Shown: positions 18,131 to 26,637, counted from the first letter of the stretch. The stretch: 54,582 nucleotides of DNA from Desulfobotulus pelophilus (GCF_026155325.1 NZ_JAPFPW010000020.1:1-54582), one strand, 5' to 3'. Made by a program: numbers and translations. Notes: generated by a model not told the origin, from the sequence alone.

Positions 18131-18670
18131 GGATGTCGGTATAAACAGACACGCAGGCTCAGGTCGGGCATGGGGGTCAGGCCGAGTCTGTGGTGTGCAG
18201 TGGAATTTGTGGGTTCGGTTTGTCGGTAACCGTCAAAACGACAAAAAGGCCTTGGTTCGGACGGTGAGTAACTTATGACAAAAAGATTTTGTGGAAAACG
18301 GGAGGAGGAAGATCAAGGTGAAGCATGGCCGATTCTTTCATTGGGGAAGGATAGAGAGTCTCACCATCAAAGCTTTTTTTCTATACCCGGCAAGAAGGAA
18401 AGGCAATGTTTTTGTAGCGGCAAGGTCCATGGAGTCTGCAAGTCTGTTTGTCGTCCGTTGCTTCGGTTCGCTGGTTTTGAATAGAGAAGGCGGTCACGGG
18501 AGGCAGAGGGAAGTATGGGCTGTTTTGCCCCGCCCGCTGCAGGGGTAAGCTGCGGCAGGCGGGGGCAGGTCATTTCTGTTTGAATGACAGAATACGGGCT
18601 GGATGTGGGTGCATCGTTCTGCCGCTCTCAGGTGGAGGAACCCTTGTCCCCTTGAGTGTGCCACCCTTGC
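18131..18670. other. Intergenic region between SulP and mgtE genes
   Basis: About 540 bases without a supported gene; the frames here are short and unconserved in appearance. A G/C-rich hairpin CCCCGCC (18528-18534) with GGCGGGG (18558-18564) lies about 110 bases past the mgtE stop. It could end mgtE transcription, though no T run follows. Confidence 0.4.
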
Positions 18671-20050
18671 TCATGCCGCTCCCGCAGCGCTTATAATATC
18701 TTTCAGATACCAGGTTGCAATGCTGAAATAGATCAGAACACCGCCAATATCCGCAATGGATGTGATGAGGGGTGCACTGGCCGTTGCGGGATCCAGCCGA
18801 AAGCGGGTGAGGAGGAAGGGAAGACTCATGCCCACAAGGCTGCCGAAAAGAACGGTGAGTACCATGGTCATGGCCACCACCACAGCCACATCCGGACCTC
18901 CCCGGAAAATACCGATCATGGATACGGCGAGTCCCATACACAGGCCTATTCCAATGGCTACGCCGATCTCTTTTTTCAGCAGCTTTAGCCAGTCTCCAAG
19001 TTTGACATCCCCCACAGCCAGAGCCCTTACCATCAGGGTGGCAGATTGAGATCCTGCATTGCCGCCGCTGTCTATGAGCAGGGGAAGAAAGAAAACAAGG
19101 GCGACAACCGCCGCAATGGTGTCTTCAAAGGCCGCTATCCCCGCACCGGAGAAGATGTTCATGAAAACCAGCACCAGAAGCCAGGGAAGGCGTTTTCTGA
19201 GTATGGAAAAAAAACCGGCATCCCGGATATTCAGGTTAAGATCAGGGATTTTGTGGCTTATGGCCCCAAAGCGGTGAAAATCTTCCGTGGCTTCTTCCTG
19301 CAGCACATCGGCCACGTCATCGTGGGTAATGATGCCCACCAGTACCTCGTTGCCATTGGTCACGGGAATGGCGAGAAGATCATATTTAAGAATCTTTCTG
19401 GCAACCTCTTCCTGATCCTCTTCCACCTTGGCCCGGACCGGATCCATATGCATGATGTCCTGAATTTTTGTTTCCGGACGGGCAAGAATGAGCTCCCTCA
19501 GGGAGACGGAACCGATGAGGCTGCGGTTTCTGTTAATGACATAGGCATAATAGATGGTTTCCTTATCCGGTGCTTCCAGTCGCAGCTTTTCCAGGGCTTC
19601 CCTTACGGTGATATCGGCAGGCAGGGCTGCATAATCCGATGTCATGATGGCACCTGCCGTGCCTTCGGCATAGGATTCCAGTTTAAGGATGTCCTGCCTT
19701 TCCGCTTTGGCCAGCATGTGCAGCAGTCGGTCTTTCCGGATGTCGGGAATGTTGCGGATGAGATCCACCCGGTCATCGGCATACATGGCTTGGATGATCG
19801 CGCTCAGCACCTCATCGGACAGTACAATGGTTGCTTTGGATTGCAGCTCTGGTGTCATGTGGGACAGAATTTTTGAAGCCGTTCCCGGGTCCAGCCGGGT
19901 CATGATAAGACAGATGTCCTGAGTCAGGGCGTCTTCGAGGGCCGCCGCTAGGTCGGCAGGGTGCTGTCTGGCGCAGAACTGGACGAGTTCCCTGTTATTG
20001 TTGCTGCTGATGAAGGTCTGAAGGGTGGGATAGATGGAATGCTTTTTCAT
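18671..20050 (-). CDS. mgtE: Magnesium transporter MgtE
   Basis: A 459-residue magnesium channel of the inner membrane. Order: an MgtE N-terminal helical domain (about residues 20-130, ending at the LRNIPD/LLHMLAKAERQDI type repeats), two CBS domains (about 135-255; TSDYAALPADITVREAL and IMHMDPVRAKVEEDQEEVARKI), then five helices. PLLIDSGGNAGSQSATLMVRAL holds the pore signature. The N and CBS domains sense cytoplasmic magnesium. AGGTG precedes the ATG. I looked for an M-box riboswitch in the leader and could not fit one, although the short hairpin AGGCT-CCT-AGCCT is present. Confidence 0.93.
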   Translation of the reverse strand: MKKHSIYPTLQTFISSNNNRELVQFCARQHPADLAAALEDALTQDICLIMTRLDPGTASKILSHMTPELQSKATIVLSDEVLSAIIQAMYADDRVDLIRNIPDIRKDRLLHMLAKAERQDILKLESYAEGTAGAIMTSDYAALPADITVREALEKLRLEAPDKETIYYAYVINRNRSLIGSVSLRELILARPETKIQDIMHMDPVRAKVEEDQEEVARKILKYDLLAIPVTNGNEVLVGIITHDDVADVLQEEATEDFHRFGAISHKIPDLNLNIRDAGFFSILRKRLPWLLVLVFMNIFSGAGIAAFEDTIAAVVALVFFLPLLIDSGGNAGSQSATLMVRALAVGDVKLGDWLKLLKKEIGVAIGIGLCMGLAVSMIGIFRGGPDVAVVVAMTMVLTVLFGSLVGMSLPFLLTRFRLDPATASAPLITSIADIGGVLIYFSIATWYLKDIISAAGAA

Positions 20051-20319
20051 GGTTCACCTCAAAAAACACGCCGCACATGGGAAAGGGGCGGCGGAGGGAA
20101 CCGTGAGAGGCTAGGAGCCTGTCAGGAGAACTGCCGTCCTTTCAGCACGCAGACGCATTGCTGTGGCCAGAGGCCTGTTGGGAAAGCGGAATGCTGGTAA
20201 GCAACTACTGCCTTCGTCCATTGCTGTTACGGGTCTCCATTTTCAGGTTGATGGCTGGCAGGGTACAAAAAAACCCCTGTAAAAAACCGACTGTCCATAG
20301 CACAGGGATGTTTTTCAGG

Positions 20320-20520
20320 TCAAGATTTTTTTCTCTTTTCTTGTGGATGGCCCGGAGATGGGGAAGGGTTTACCCTGAATCCACCAGATATGACGACTCC
20401 TGCCAGCAGTTCCATCAAAGACTGAAATACGATAACCACCATAGCAAGCTCAAGTTCCGATGGAAGTGCGAAGGCATTGGGGAGAACGACAAAGGAGTTT
20501 TGTGTGGTAAAGGGGAAGGC
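20320..20520 (-). pseudogene. Fragment of an arsenite/bile-acid-type permease (C-terminus only)
   Basis: The leftward frame reads TQNSFVVLPNAFALPSELE and continues into AMVVIVFQSLMELLAGVVI. This resembles the last two membrane segments of ACR3/bile-acid:sodium symporter-type arsenic permeases, whose ends typically read R-NSFVVLPLALALP...VVxQSLVELxG. Nothing resembling the other eight or so helices is found upstream. The tail RVNPSPSPGHPQEKRKKS looks non-native. I read it as a deletion remnant; the family call is by pattern only. Confidence 0.35.
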
Positions 20521-20631
20521 CAGCATCCGGCGCCGATCCGCTGGCAGATTGGATAACGGATGGATATGTTTTAAGACCTGCCTTTTCAAACTCCCGCCAT
20601 TTTTCCGGACCTTTATTTGTGACAATATCAC

Positions 20632-20919
20632 CTTTATTTTATAGATGTTACAATAAAATACGCCTCTGAACGGGAATGCCCCTTGGCTTGCTTCACGAGA
20701 GTATCGATGTCTGGGATATGTCCTGCAGAACCGGGGAGGAAAGCCATTTCATCCCAGCCTGTGGAGGGGAGAGAGTGATCCGGTTGATGTTTTGTTTTTT
20801 ATCGGATACGAATAAGGTATTATATGTTACTATGGTTACATTATTAAGGTTACAGATCTTTTAATTATGAAGGCTGAACAGCGGATGCCGGGGATGATCT
20901 TTCATAACAGGAGGTACTC
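20632..20919. promoter_or_regulatory. Regulatory region with ChrB-type palindrome ahead of the MFS gene
   Basis: TGTTAC-TATG-GTTACA lies at 20825-20840 and a further GGTTAC half site shortly after. The same half sites with the same four-base gap (TGTAAC-CGCT-GTTACA) sit inside the chrB promoter at 23868-23883. A single TGTTACA is also present near 20647. The shared pattern suggests ChrB control of the rightward genes. Confidence 0.5.
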
Positions 20920-21078
20920 ATGGAACTGGCCATAGTCGCCTGTGATTTTGGATACGGCTGTCGGGCGGATACGGGTCATTGAGAGGATCTCTGCGGGTGT
21001 CAAAACGCGGATTTTGTTTATTGCATTAACTCAGCGTTTTATTTGGCTTGGACTGCAGGTGATAGGTTTAGGGTGTAA
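20920..21078 (+). other. Possible short leader ORF with an internal UGA
   Basis: An ATG at 20920, preceded by a strong GGAGG, opens 20 codons (MELAIVACDFGYGCRADTGH) to a UGA at 20980. The same frame then continues for 31 more cysteine-containing codons (EDLCGCQNADFVYC...) to a TAA at 21076-21078, two bases before the MFS start. It could be a short leader peptide, a decayed gene or a small selenoprotein. I recognise no family. A 6-bp hairpin follows the UGA, but its loop is slightly too close for the usual SECIS range. Confidence 0.25.
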
Positions 21079-21080
21079 AA

Positions 21081-22364
21081 ATGAACAAACCAGACGAATC
21101 CATGGATGCACCATCGGCAGAAGACGACAGGGGAGGCATGACAGCCAGGAGATCTTCACACTGGTTTAACCGGACCGTGGCCGGAGCGGGCATCACCAGT
21201 GCGCTGGGTGATTTCTGCTACGAAACCACCACAGTGGTTCTCCCCGGTTTTCTTGCCGTGCTTGGCGTTCCTGCAGCGGTACTGGGTATTATCGAAGGTA
21301 TCGCTGATGCGGTGGCGAGCTTCACAAAGATGGTTTCCGGCTATATCGCTGACAAGCTGGGGCACCGGAAACTGCTGGTGCTGGTCGGTTACGGCTTGAC
21401 TCCCGTCGGGCAGGTGCTGATCGCTCTGGCGGCAGGCTGGCCACTGATCCTGCTGGGGCGGCTGGTATCGTGGTTTGGCAAGGGGCTGCGGGGCCCTTTG
21501 CGTGATGCCATCGTGACACAGTCGGTCACTCCGGAAACACGAGGGCGGGCCTTTGGTTTTCACCGGGCGACGGACACCATTGGCGCGGTGGCAGGCCCTC
21601 TGCTGGGGGTTGCACTGCTCGGCCTGGCCCAGGGCTGGCATTGGAACGGTGCTGACGGCCCTTTTCGTCTTGTGCTGTGGATATCGATGATCCCAGGTCT
21701 TATGGCGGTGCTGGCCTTTCTGATATTGGTGAAAGACCCCCAGCATGCTCCCAATCCAGGCTTGAAATTTTTCAGCACGCTGCAGGGATTGCCGCTACTG
21801 TTTAAACGCTACCTGGCTTCGGTGGGGGTGTTCGGCTTAGGCGATTTTTCCCATAGCCTGCTGATTCTGGCCGCAACGACATTGCTGGCTCCCTCTTTCG
21901 GTATCGTGAAGGCCAGTCAGGTGGCCGGACTTCTGTACGTGTGGCGCAATGTCGTGCAGGTCGCCGTGTCCTGTCCGGTGGGGTTTGTGGCTGACCGCAT
22001 CGGTCATTTGCCTGTGCTGATCACCGGCTATGTCCTGGGAACGCTGACGGCGGTTCTGACAGCCCTGGCATGCTGGGCCGGTACCGACAGCCTTCCCTTG
22101 CTGGTGGGGATCTTTTTTATGGCCGGACTGTATATGGCTGTGCAGGAAACGCTGGAATCGACGGTAACGGCGGAAATGGTTCAGCCTGAGACCCTGGCGA
22201 TGAGCTATGGCGCTCTGGGGACTGTCAATGGAACGGCAAAATTCATTTCCAGTTCCCTGGTGGGTGTGTTGTGGACGGTTTTTTCACCCATGCTCGGGTT
22301 TGGCATTGCCGCGTTTTTTATGTTCTCCGGAACAGTGGCTTTGATCCGGATTTCCCCCCGATGA
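21081..22364 (+). CDS. Major facilitator superfamily transporter
   Basis: A 427-residue inner-membrane protein with about twelve helices and an MFS loop 2-3 signature (SGYIADKLGHRKLLVLVGYG) and its second-half counterpart (VGFVADRIGHLPVLITGY). The substrate is not identifiable. By eye the gene is richer in G+C than its neighbours, with CTG- and GGC-heavy codons, which hints at transfer. The ribosome site before 21081 is weak, and a short frame ends two bases upstream, so coupled translation is possible. A ChrB-type palindrome lies in its promoter region. It converges on the DUF190 gene 12 bases away. Confidence 0.82.
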   Translation: MNKPDESMDAPSAEDDRGGMTARRSSHWFNRTVAGAGITSALGDFCYETTTVVLPGFLAVLGVPAAVLGIIEGIADAVASFTKMVSGYIADKLGHRKLLVLVGYGLTPVGQVLIALAAGWPLILLGRLVSWFGKGLRGPLRDAIVTQSVTPETRGRAFGFHRATDTIGAVAGPLLGVALLGLAQGWHWNGADGPFRLVLWISMIPGLMAVLAFLILVKDPQHAPNPGLKFFSTLQGLPLLFKRYLASVGVFGLGDFSHSLLILAATTLLAPSFGIVKASQVAGLLYVWRNVVQVAVSCPVGFVADRIGHLPVLITGYVLGTLTAVLTALACWAGTDSLPLLVGIFFMAGLYMAVQETLESTVTAEMVQPETLAMSYGALGTVNGTAKFISSSLVGVLWTVFSPMLGFGIAAFFMFSGTVALIRISPR

Positions 22365-22376
22365 TCCGATGAACTT

Positions 22377-22718
22377 TCAAGGTTGTACATTGTTTCTGTA
22401 AAGATGCACTCTGGTGTTTTCAAGAATAACCAGGCCACTGTGGATGACATCTCCGACACTGGCGAGAAAATTCTGTATCCTATCCGGTGAATCCACAATG
22501 TCCACGATAATGGGCAGGTCAAAGGAAAGGCGCAGGATTTTGGAGGTATGGATGCGGCTGTTGGCGCCAAAGCCCATGATGCCACGAAAGACGGTTGCGC
22601 CCGCCAGTCCCTGCTTTTTAGCTTCAATAACAAGCCATTCATAGAGGGGAATTTTTTCATAGGTGTCGCTTTCCCCGATGTATATTCTGAGCAGTTGTCC
22701 TTCATCCAGAAGCTTCAT
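22377..22718 (-). CDS. DUF190 (UPF0166) protein
   Basis: A 113-residue small cytoplasmic protein with the DUF190 pattern: an N-terminal LLRIYIGESDTY, EWLVIEAKKQGLAGATVFRGIMGFG and a C-terminal PIIVDIVDSPDRIQNFL. The fold is PII-like (trimeric ferredoxin-like). Many DUF190 genes are linked to crcB, and a regulatory or auxiliary role in fluoride export has been inferred from that. I start at 22718, where GGAG lies nine bases upstream. The start lies inside the end of crcB (its stop begins at 22726), so the two are coupled. Confidence 0.82.
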   Translation of the reverse strand: MKLLDEGQLLRIYIGESDTYEKIPLYEWLVIEAKKQGLAGATVFRGIMGFGANSRIHTSKILRLSFDLPIIVDIVDSPDRIQNFLASVGDVIHSGLVILENTRVHLYRNNVQP

Positions 22719-22723
22719 GGGTG

Positions 22724-23104
22724 TCATCTCCAGAGTGTGATGGTTAAGAAACGGCCAAGCATCAAGGCGGTCATGCCAAGGAACACATGGGCTGCGATAT
22801 TCACGGTACCCATGAAAAAGGAGTTGTTCATGAGGTTCATGGTTTCGTTGCTGAAAGTGGAAAAGGTGGTGAATGAGCCCAGAAATCCGATCATGAGCAA
22901 TAAGCGAACCTCTGCCGTCATTCCGGAATGGTACTCCGCAAGATGGGATAAGATCCCCATGAGAAAACAGCCGATGACATTGACTGCAAGGGTTCCGTAA
23001 GGAAAGGAAAGGGTATTCGTCAGGAGATGAACAAGGCCTGCCATAGCATACCTTGCAATCGCACCGAAAAAGCCGCCAATTCCGACGAGGCATATCTGGT
23101 ACAT
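22724..23104 (-). CDS. crcB: Fluoride exporter CrcB/Fluc
   Basis: A 126-residue membrane protein with four helices and the family landmarks GGFFGAIARYAMAG, FPYGTLAVNVIGCFLMGIL (with the conserved Asn) and GFLGSFTTFSTFSNE, the phenylalanine/threonine stretch of the fluoride pore. Fluc channels work as antiparallel dimers that let fluoride escape. GAGGAG precedes the ATG at 23104. It is followed by the DUF190 gene and preceded, 179 bases upstream, by chrB. I could not fit a fluoride riboswitch in that gap. Confidence 0.9.
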   Translation of the reverse strand: MYQICLVGIGGFFGAIARYAMAGLVHLLTNTLSFPYGTLAVNVIGCFLMGILSHLAEYHSGMTAEVRLLLMIGFLGSFTTFSTFSNETMNLMNNSFFMGTVNIAAHVFLGMTALMLGRFLTITLWR

Positions 23105-23283
23105 GGACAAACTCCTCTGTGTATACAAATCAGGAGAAACAGTATCGGTAGGTGGAGGATGGCAAAGGCCATCATCCGGTATGCAGAAACATTGCGTTTC
23201 TCCTGCGTTAAGGCGGGTGGCAGGATGGGGGGAGGTGGCTTGGCAGGCAGCCTCGGTTTGGGGATGGAAGGGGCTTTCTGTGC

Positions 23284-23853
23284 CTATTTCCCGTTCTGGT
23301 TTGGCGGATTATCACTGTTTTCATCATAGGTCTCAAATACCTGGCGGGCGTAGGTGTCCAGTAGGACTTCGCAAGCCTGCAGTTTTTTTTCTGCCTCATC
23401 GGCGAGGGGCGCTCCCAGAAAATCAAGTTTCTGGATTTTATGCAACCAGGACTGGAGCTTTTTCAGGTCCGCATCATTTTCTTCCAGCTCCGCATAGGTA
23501 AAATGACGCGCCAGGGTTTCTTTGTGGATTTCAGACTCAAAATCCTGGCATTTACCGATGAATTCTTCATATTCCTCGTTGCGATCCATCCTGAACCGGG
23601 TCATGAGTTTTTCTTCATTGGCCTGATCCAGCCCCAGGGTCTCCATGAGAACGGACTCTCCGCCCATTTCCGTGATTTCATGGGCCAGCATTTTCAGGGT
23701 ACGCAGATGGTCTCTGGTTTTGGGAAGAATACAGACTCCGTTTTGCAGATAAACGGCTCCCATTCCTTTGAGACGACGCCAGAGGGCCACCCGTTTTCTT
23801 GCGGGTTCTGCGGGTACTTTGTAGGTGAGCAGGAGCCATTTTATTTTTTTCAT
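23284..23853 (-). CDS. chrB: ChrB-type transcriptional regulator (chromate resistance)
   Basis: A 189-residue protein matching the N-terminal domain of ChrB: KWLLLTYKVPAEPARKRVALWRRLKGMGAVYLQNGVCILP, then a helical middle and RMDRNEEYEEFIGKCQDFESEI. ChrB family proteins repress chromate-resistance genes and release DNA on chromate. This is the short form without the rhodanese-like C-terminal domain. I start at the ATG at 23853, which aligns with the family start. Earlier ATGs fall inside the promoter (TTGACA...TAATGA), so the mRNA may be leaderless or nearly so. No chrA chromate transporter is present here, and crcB-DUF190 lies downstream instead. Confidence 0.75.
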   Translation of the reverse strand: MKKIKWLLLTYKVPAEPARKRVALWRRLKGMGAVYLQNGVCILPKTRDHLRTLKMLAHEITEMGGESVLMETLGLDQANEEKLMTRFRMDRNEEYEEFIGKCQDFESEIHKETLARHFTYAELEENDADLKKLQSWLHKIQKLDFLGAPLADEAEKKLQACEVLLDTYARQVFETYDENSDNPPNQNGK

Positions 23854-23861
23854 AGGACGCA

Positions 23862-23889
23862 TCATTATGTAACCGCTGTTACATGTCAA
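23862..23889 (-). promoter_or_regulatory. chrB promoter with operator in the spacer
   Basis: On the minus strand a -35 TTGACA (23889-23884) and a -10 TAATGA (23867-23862) enclose a 16-base spacer. That spacer is exactly the dyad TGTAAC-N4-GTTACA (23868-23883 in plus coordinates). This is the geometry of an autoregulated repressor promoter. Confidence 0.6.
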
Positions 23890-24039
23890 GTCCGGACTTT
23901 TTCTTGTGGGATTCTTTTCTTGACTTCTTTTTATACCCTATTATAGCCTTCCATCCAGAAGGGGATGGAGTTCCCCGGAACCGCCCAGGCCGGGCTGATG
24001 ACTCCTGTATGCGCCATGTTGTGGCGAAAGGGGATTGGT

Positions 24040-24067
24040 AAAAAAAGGCCTGAGGCGGTTTTTTTAT
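24040..24067. terminator. Possible hairpin ahead of dynamin-like gene
   Basis: A run of A (24040-24046), then GGCC-TGA-GGC, then a run of T (to 24065) can fold into a short A/T-armed stem with a bulge. It lies in the leader of the GTPase gene, after a candidate promoter TTGACT (23920-23925) and TATAGC (23942-23947). Confidence 0.35.
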
Positions 24068-24127
24068 GGCTTGTTCCCTGTGGATCCTTAAGGTACTGAA
24101 AACAAACTGCCGTATGAGGAGGTGACC

Positions 24128-25864
24128 ATGCACCAGGCGAGCCTATCTTTGCCCAGCCAGGATAAGGTTTGGGCGTTTTCAGCCCTGCTTGTAAAAGCCG
24201 CAGATCAGATTTCCGGGATGGGATCGGGATTTCTTCATTATGGGGAAAACCTTTCCCACCTGAATCAGCGCCTGTGTGAAGGCCGCTTTCATCTGGCTGT
24301 TCTGGGTCAGTTCAAGCGGGGTAAAAGCACCCTTTTAAATGCCCTTGCGGGTGAGGCCATCCTGCCCATGGGCGTACTTCCCCTGACCGCAGCACCTACT
24401 TTTATTCAGTTTGGCGAAGCTCCCAGAATTTCTGTGTGCCATGGAGCAGGAAAAAACCAGGAGTCTTTTATGGGGAAATCCACGGCGGAGCGAAGTGCCT
24501 GGCTGGCACATTTTGTCACGGAAAAGGAGAATCCTGAAAACAGGCGGGAAGTCAGTGAAGTGCTTGTGGACCTGCCAGCTCCCATCCTTTCTAGCGGGCT
24601 TGTTCTCATTGATACTCCTGGCATTGGATCGACCCACCTTCATAATACGACGGCGACTTTCAATTTTCTGGAGTCCTGCGATGCCGCACTTTTTCTGATT
24701 TCGGCAGACCCGCCCATGACGGCGGTGGAACTGGCCTTTTTGCGGGAGGTCCAGAAGAAGGTTCCGCAGCTGATTTTTGTACTGAATAAGATCGATTATC
24801 TGGCAAAGGATGAATTGGAAGAGGCCCTTGGTTTTTATCGGGGGATTTTGATGCGGGAGCTTGGCTTGTCGGAAGACGTGGTGGTTTTCTGTGTATCCGC
24901 CCGCAGAGGGCTTGAAGCCAGACAGGCAGAGGATCAAGAAACCTGGGCCGCCTGCGGTATGGCAGACCTTGAGCGATTTCTTGGGGATTTTCTGGCGAGA
25001 AAAAAAATGGCTGCCCTGATGAACGCTGTGGCTTTGCGGGGCAGGGCTGTGCTGGATGCGGTTTTGATGGAAGCGCGCATTGCCCTGAAAGCTTTTCGTC
25101 TGCCCCAGGAGGTGCTGGAAGAAAAGAGGGCGTTTTTTGCCAAAAGCCTTGAAAAGGCCGAAGAGGAAGGCCACTTGATTCAGGATATTCTTGCAGGGGA
25201 CAAGAAGCGTATCCTGGCTTTTGTTGAAAAAGCGGCGGAGGAAATGCATCAGGAATCTATGGATTTTTTAAGTGGGATCATGGGGCGTGAAGCGAAGGGG
25301 GGCAAGGGGCTATTTTCCAGTAAGCTGGTGGAAAAAGCCTGGGCGGAGGCCATTCCTGATTTTTTCGCCGAACAGCAGGCCGTTTTTCAAAAAAAGGTCA
25401 CAGAATATCTGGTGCGGTGTTTTGCGGGGCATGAGGCTCGCCTGGAGGGTCTGATTGAAACCCTGCGCCATGCGGCTGCCGATCTTTTTCAGGAAACTTA
25501 CTGTGCGGCAGGACAGGATGGCGTAGATATCATGAAAAAGAAACCCTATTGGGTTACAAATACCTGGAATACGGATTCCCTTCCTGTGCTGAAATCCACA
25601 GGGCAGCGTATGGATGAGCTTGCACGGCGGAATGCGGGGAATATCCGCTGGGCCATGGTGCAGAACGTGAACAACGCTTTCATTGGTTTTTCCGCACGGG
25701 TGAGACAGCGTCTTGCGGATACGGTGACGAATATTCAGGGTGCCATGGAAGCGGCTCAGGTGCGGTTGCGGACCAGGGATGGGAGCCTTGAGGATGACGT
25801 GCAGCGAATGGAAAAGAATCTGGCTGTGCTGGAAAGCCTCAGAAGAGGCATGGGCGGTTTTTAG
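24128..25864 (+). CDS. Bacterial dynamin-like GTPase
   Basis: A 578-residue dynamin-family protein. The GTPase motifs are complete: P-loop GQFKRGKSTLLNAL (about residues 57-70), switch threonine in VLPLTAAPT, G3 LIDTPGIGS and G4 LNKIDY. The helical C-terminal half has a Gly-rich end (ESLRRGMGGF) and charged heptads, as in bacterial dynamins that remodel or guard membranes. The ATG at 24128 directly follows GAGGAGGTGACC. Only one dynamin gene is present, whereas some bacteria have tandem pairs. Its gene neighbours do not indicate a specific role. Confidence 0.85.
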   Translation: MHQASLSLPSQDKVWAFSALLVKAADQISGMGSGFLHYGENLSHLNQRLCEGRFHLAVLGQFKRGKSTLLNALAGEAILPMGVLPLTAAPTFIQFGEAPRISVCHGAGKNQESFMGKSTAERSAWLAHFVTEKENPENRREVSEVLVDLPAPILSSGLVLIDTPGIGSTHLHNTTATFNFLESCDAALFLISADPPMTAVELAFLREVQKKVPQLIFVLNKIDYLAKDELEEALGFYRGILMRELGLSEDVVVFCVSARRGLEARQAEDQETWAACGMADLERFLGDFLARKKMAALMNAVALRGRAVLDAVLMEARIALKAFRLPQEVLEEKRAFFAKSLEKAEEEGHLIQDILAGDKKRILAFVEKAAEEMHQESMDFLSGIMGREAKGGKGLFSSKLVEKAWAEAIPDFFAEQQAVFQKKVTEYLVRCFAGHEARLEGLIETLRHAAADLFQETYCAAGQDGVDIMKKKPYWVTNTWNTDSLPVLKSTGQRMDELARRNAGNIRWAMVQNVNNAFIGFSARVRQRLADTVTNIQGAMEAAQVRLRTRDGSLEDDVQRMEKNLAVLESLRRGMGGF

Positions 25865-25880
25865 ATGGTAAAGGGATGGG

Positions 25881-25920
25881 GGGGACAGAAGAGAAGAATT
25901 CTCCACCGTCCCCTTTTTTA
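25881..25920. terminator. Terminator between dynamin-like and CcdA-like genes
   Basis: GGGGAC (25881-25886) pairs with GTCCCC (25908-25913), followed by six T. It ends the rightward GTPase gene and overlaps the stop of the leftward CcdA-type gene. Confidence 0.65.
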
Positions 25921-26637
25921 TAAGGGTGCATCCGCAATAAAAGGCCGGGCAATGAAGTAGAGTGCCAGAAGCCCGATGCCGGCACCGGCTGTTTTTTTGA
26001 ACCAGAAGCCACCCTGCTGGAAAAAAGTGCTTTCCAGAAGCCTGCGCACCAGAGCCATGCTGGAACCGGCAATGGCAATGGGCAGGCAGTGGCCGATGCC
26101 AAAGAGCACGATAAAGACAAGGCCCGAGGCCATGGTTTCCTGCAGGGTCATGAGGGCGAGAATCGGGGCGATAAAACCGAAGGTGCAGGAGCCGGAAAGA
26201 ATTCCATAGGCAAGGCCCAGGATAAAAGCTCCGGAAAGTCCCCGGACCCGTAACTTTGAAAGGGTGCCGCCGCCGGACAGGGAACAGGCCTGCACACCCA
26301 TCATGTCCAGGGAGATCCAGAGCAGGATGGCTCCCACCAGAATTGTCCAGTAAGGGCTGATTTCACCCATCATTCTGCCCAGCAGGGTGGCGAGGATACC
26401 CAGTACCGCAATGGTGATAAAAAGACCCGTGGTAAAGGAAAGAGCGTACGAAACACCCTTTGACGCTTTGGGTTTTTCATCTTGCCCAGCCACATAGCCC
26501 ACAATCAGGGGGATGGAAGCCAGATGACAGGGTGACAGGAGAACGCTCACCATGCCCCAGATAAAGCTGGCTGCAGCACCGATCCAGAATCCTCCCATCA
26601 TCCAGTGATGGAGGGTAATGAAAAATTCGTTCAGCAT
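25918..26637 (-). CDS. CcdA/DsbD-type transmembrane electron carrier
   Basis: A 239-residue protein with about six helices and one cysteine in each half: MVSVLLSPCHLASIPLIVGY and GILSGSCTFGFIAPILAL. This is the CcdA/DsbD pattern that carries reducing power from cytoplasmic thioredoxin to periplasmic thiols. It is the last gene of a leftward cluster with arsR, an ArsP permease and several thioredoxin-fold genes, so it probably reduces the periplasmic thioredoxin encoded 52 bases upstream. I start at 26637, with AAGGAAA upstream; the longer frame overlaps that thioredoxin gene. A role in cytochrome c maturation is possible but less supported by the neighbours. Confidence 0.85.
   Translation of the reverse strand: MLNEFFITLHHWMMGGFWIGAAASFIWGMVSVLLSPCHLASIPLIVGYVAGQDEKPKASKGVSYALSFTTGLFITIAVLGILATLLGRMMGEISPYWTILVGAILLWISLDMMGVQACSLSGGGTLSKLRVRGLSGAFILGLAYGILSGSCTFGFIAPILALMTLQETMASGLVFIVLFGIGHCLPIAIAGSSMALVRRLLESTFFQQGGFWFKKTAGAGIGLLALYFIARPFIADAPL

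Noticed and set aside
20051-20300. M-box magnesium riboswitch ahead of mgtE
   Set aside because: The leader has a short AGGCT-CCT-AGCCT stem, but the conserved M-box core could not be placed.
22377-23093. 238-residue leftward frame covering DUF190 and crcB
   Set aside because: Only its last 113 residues are DUF190. The rest is crcB read in the wrong frame.
22724-23283. Fluoride riboswitch ahead of crcB
   Set aside because: Searched for the GGCGATGG-type start and pseudoknot. Only a GATGGC/GCCATC hairpin is present, which does not fit the consensus.
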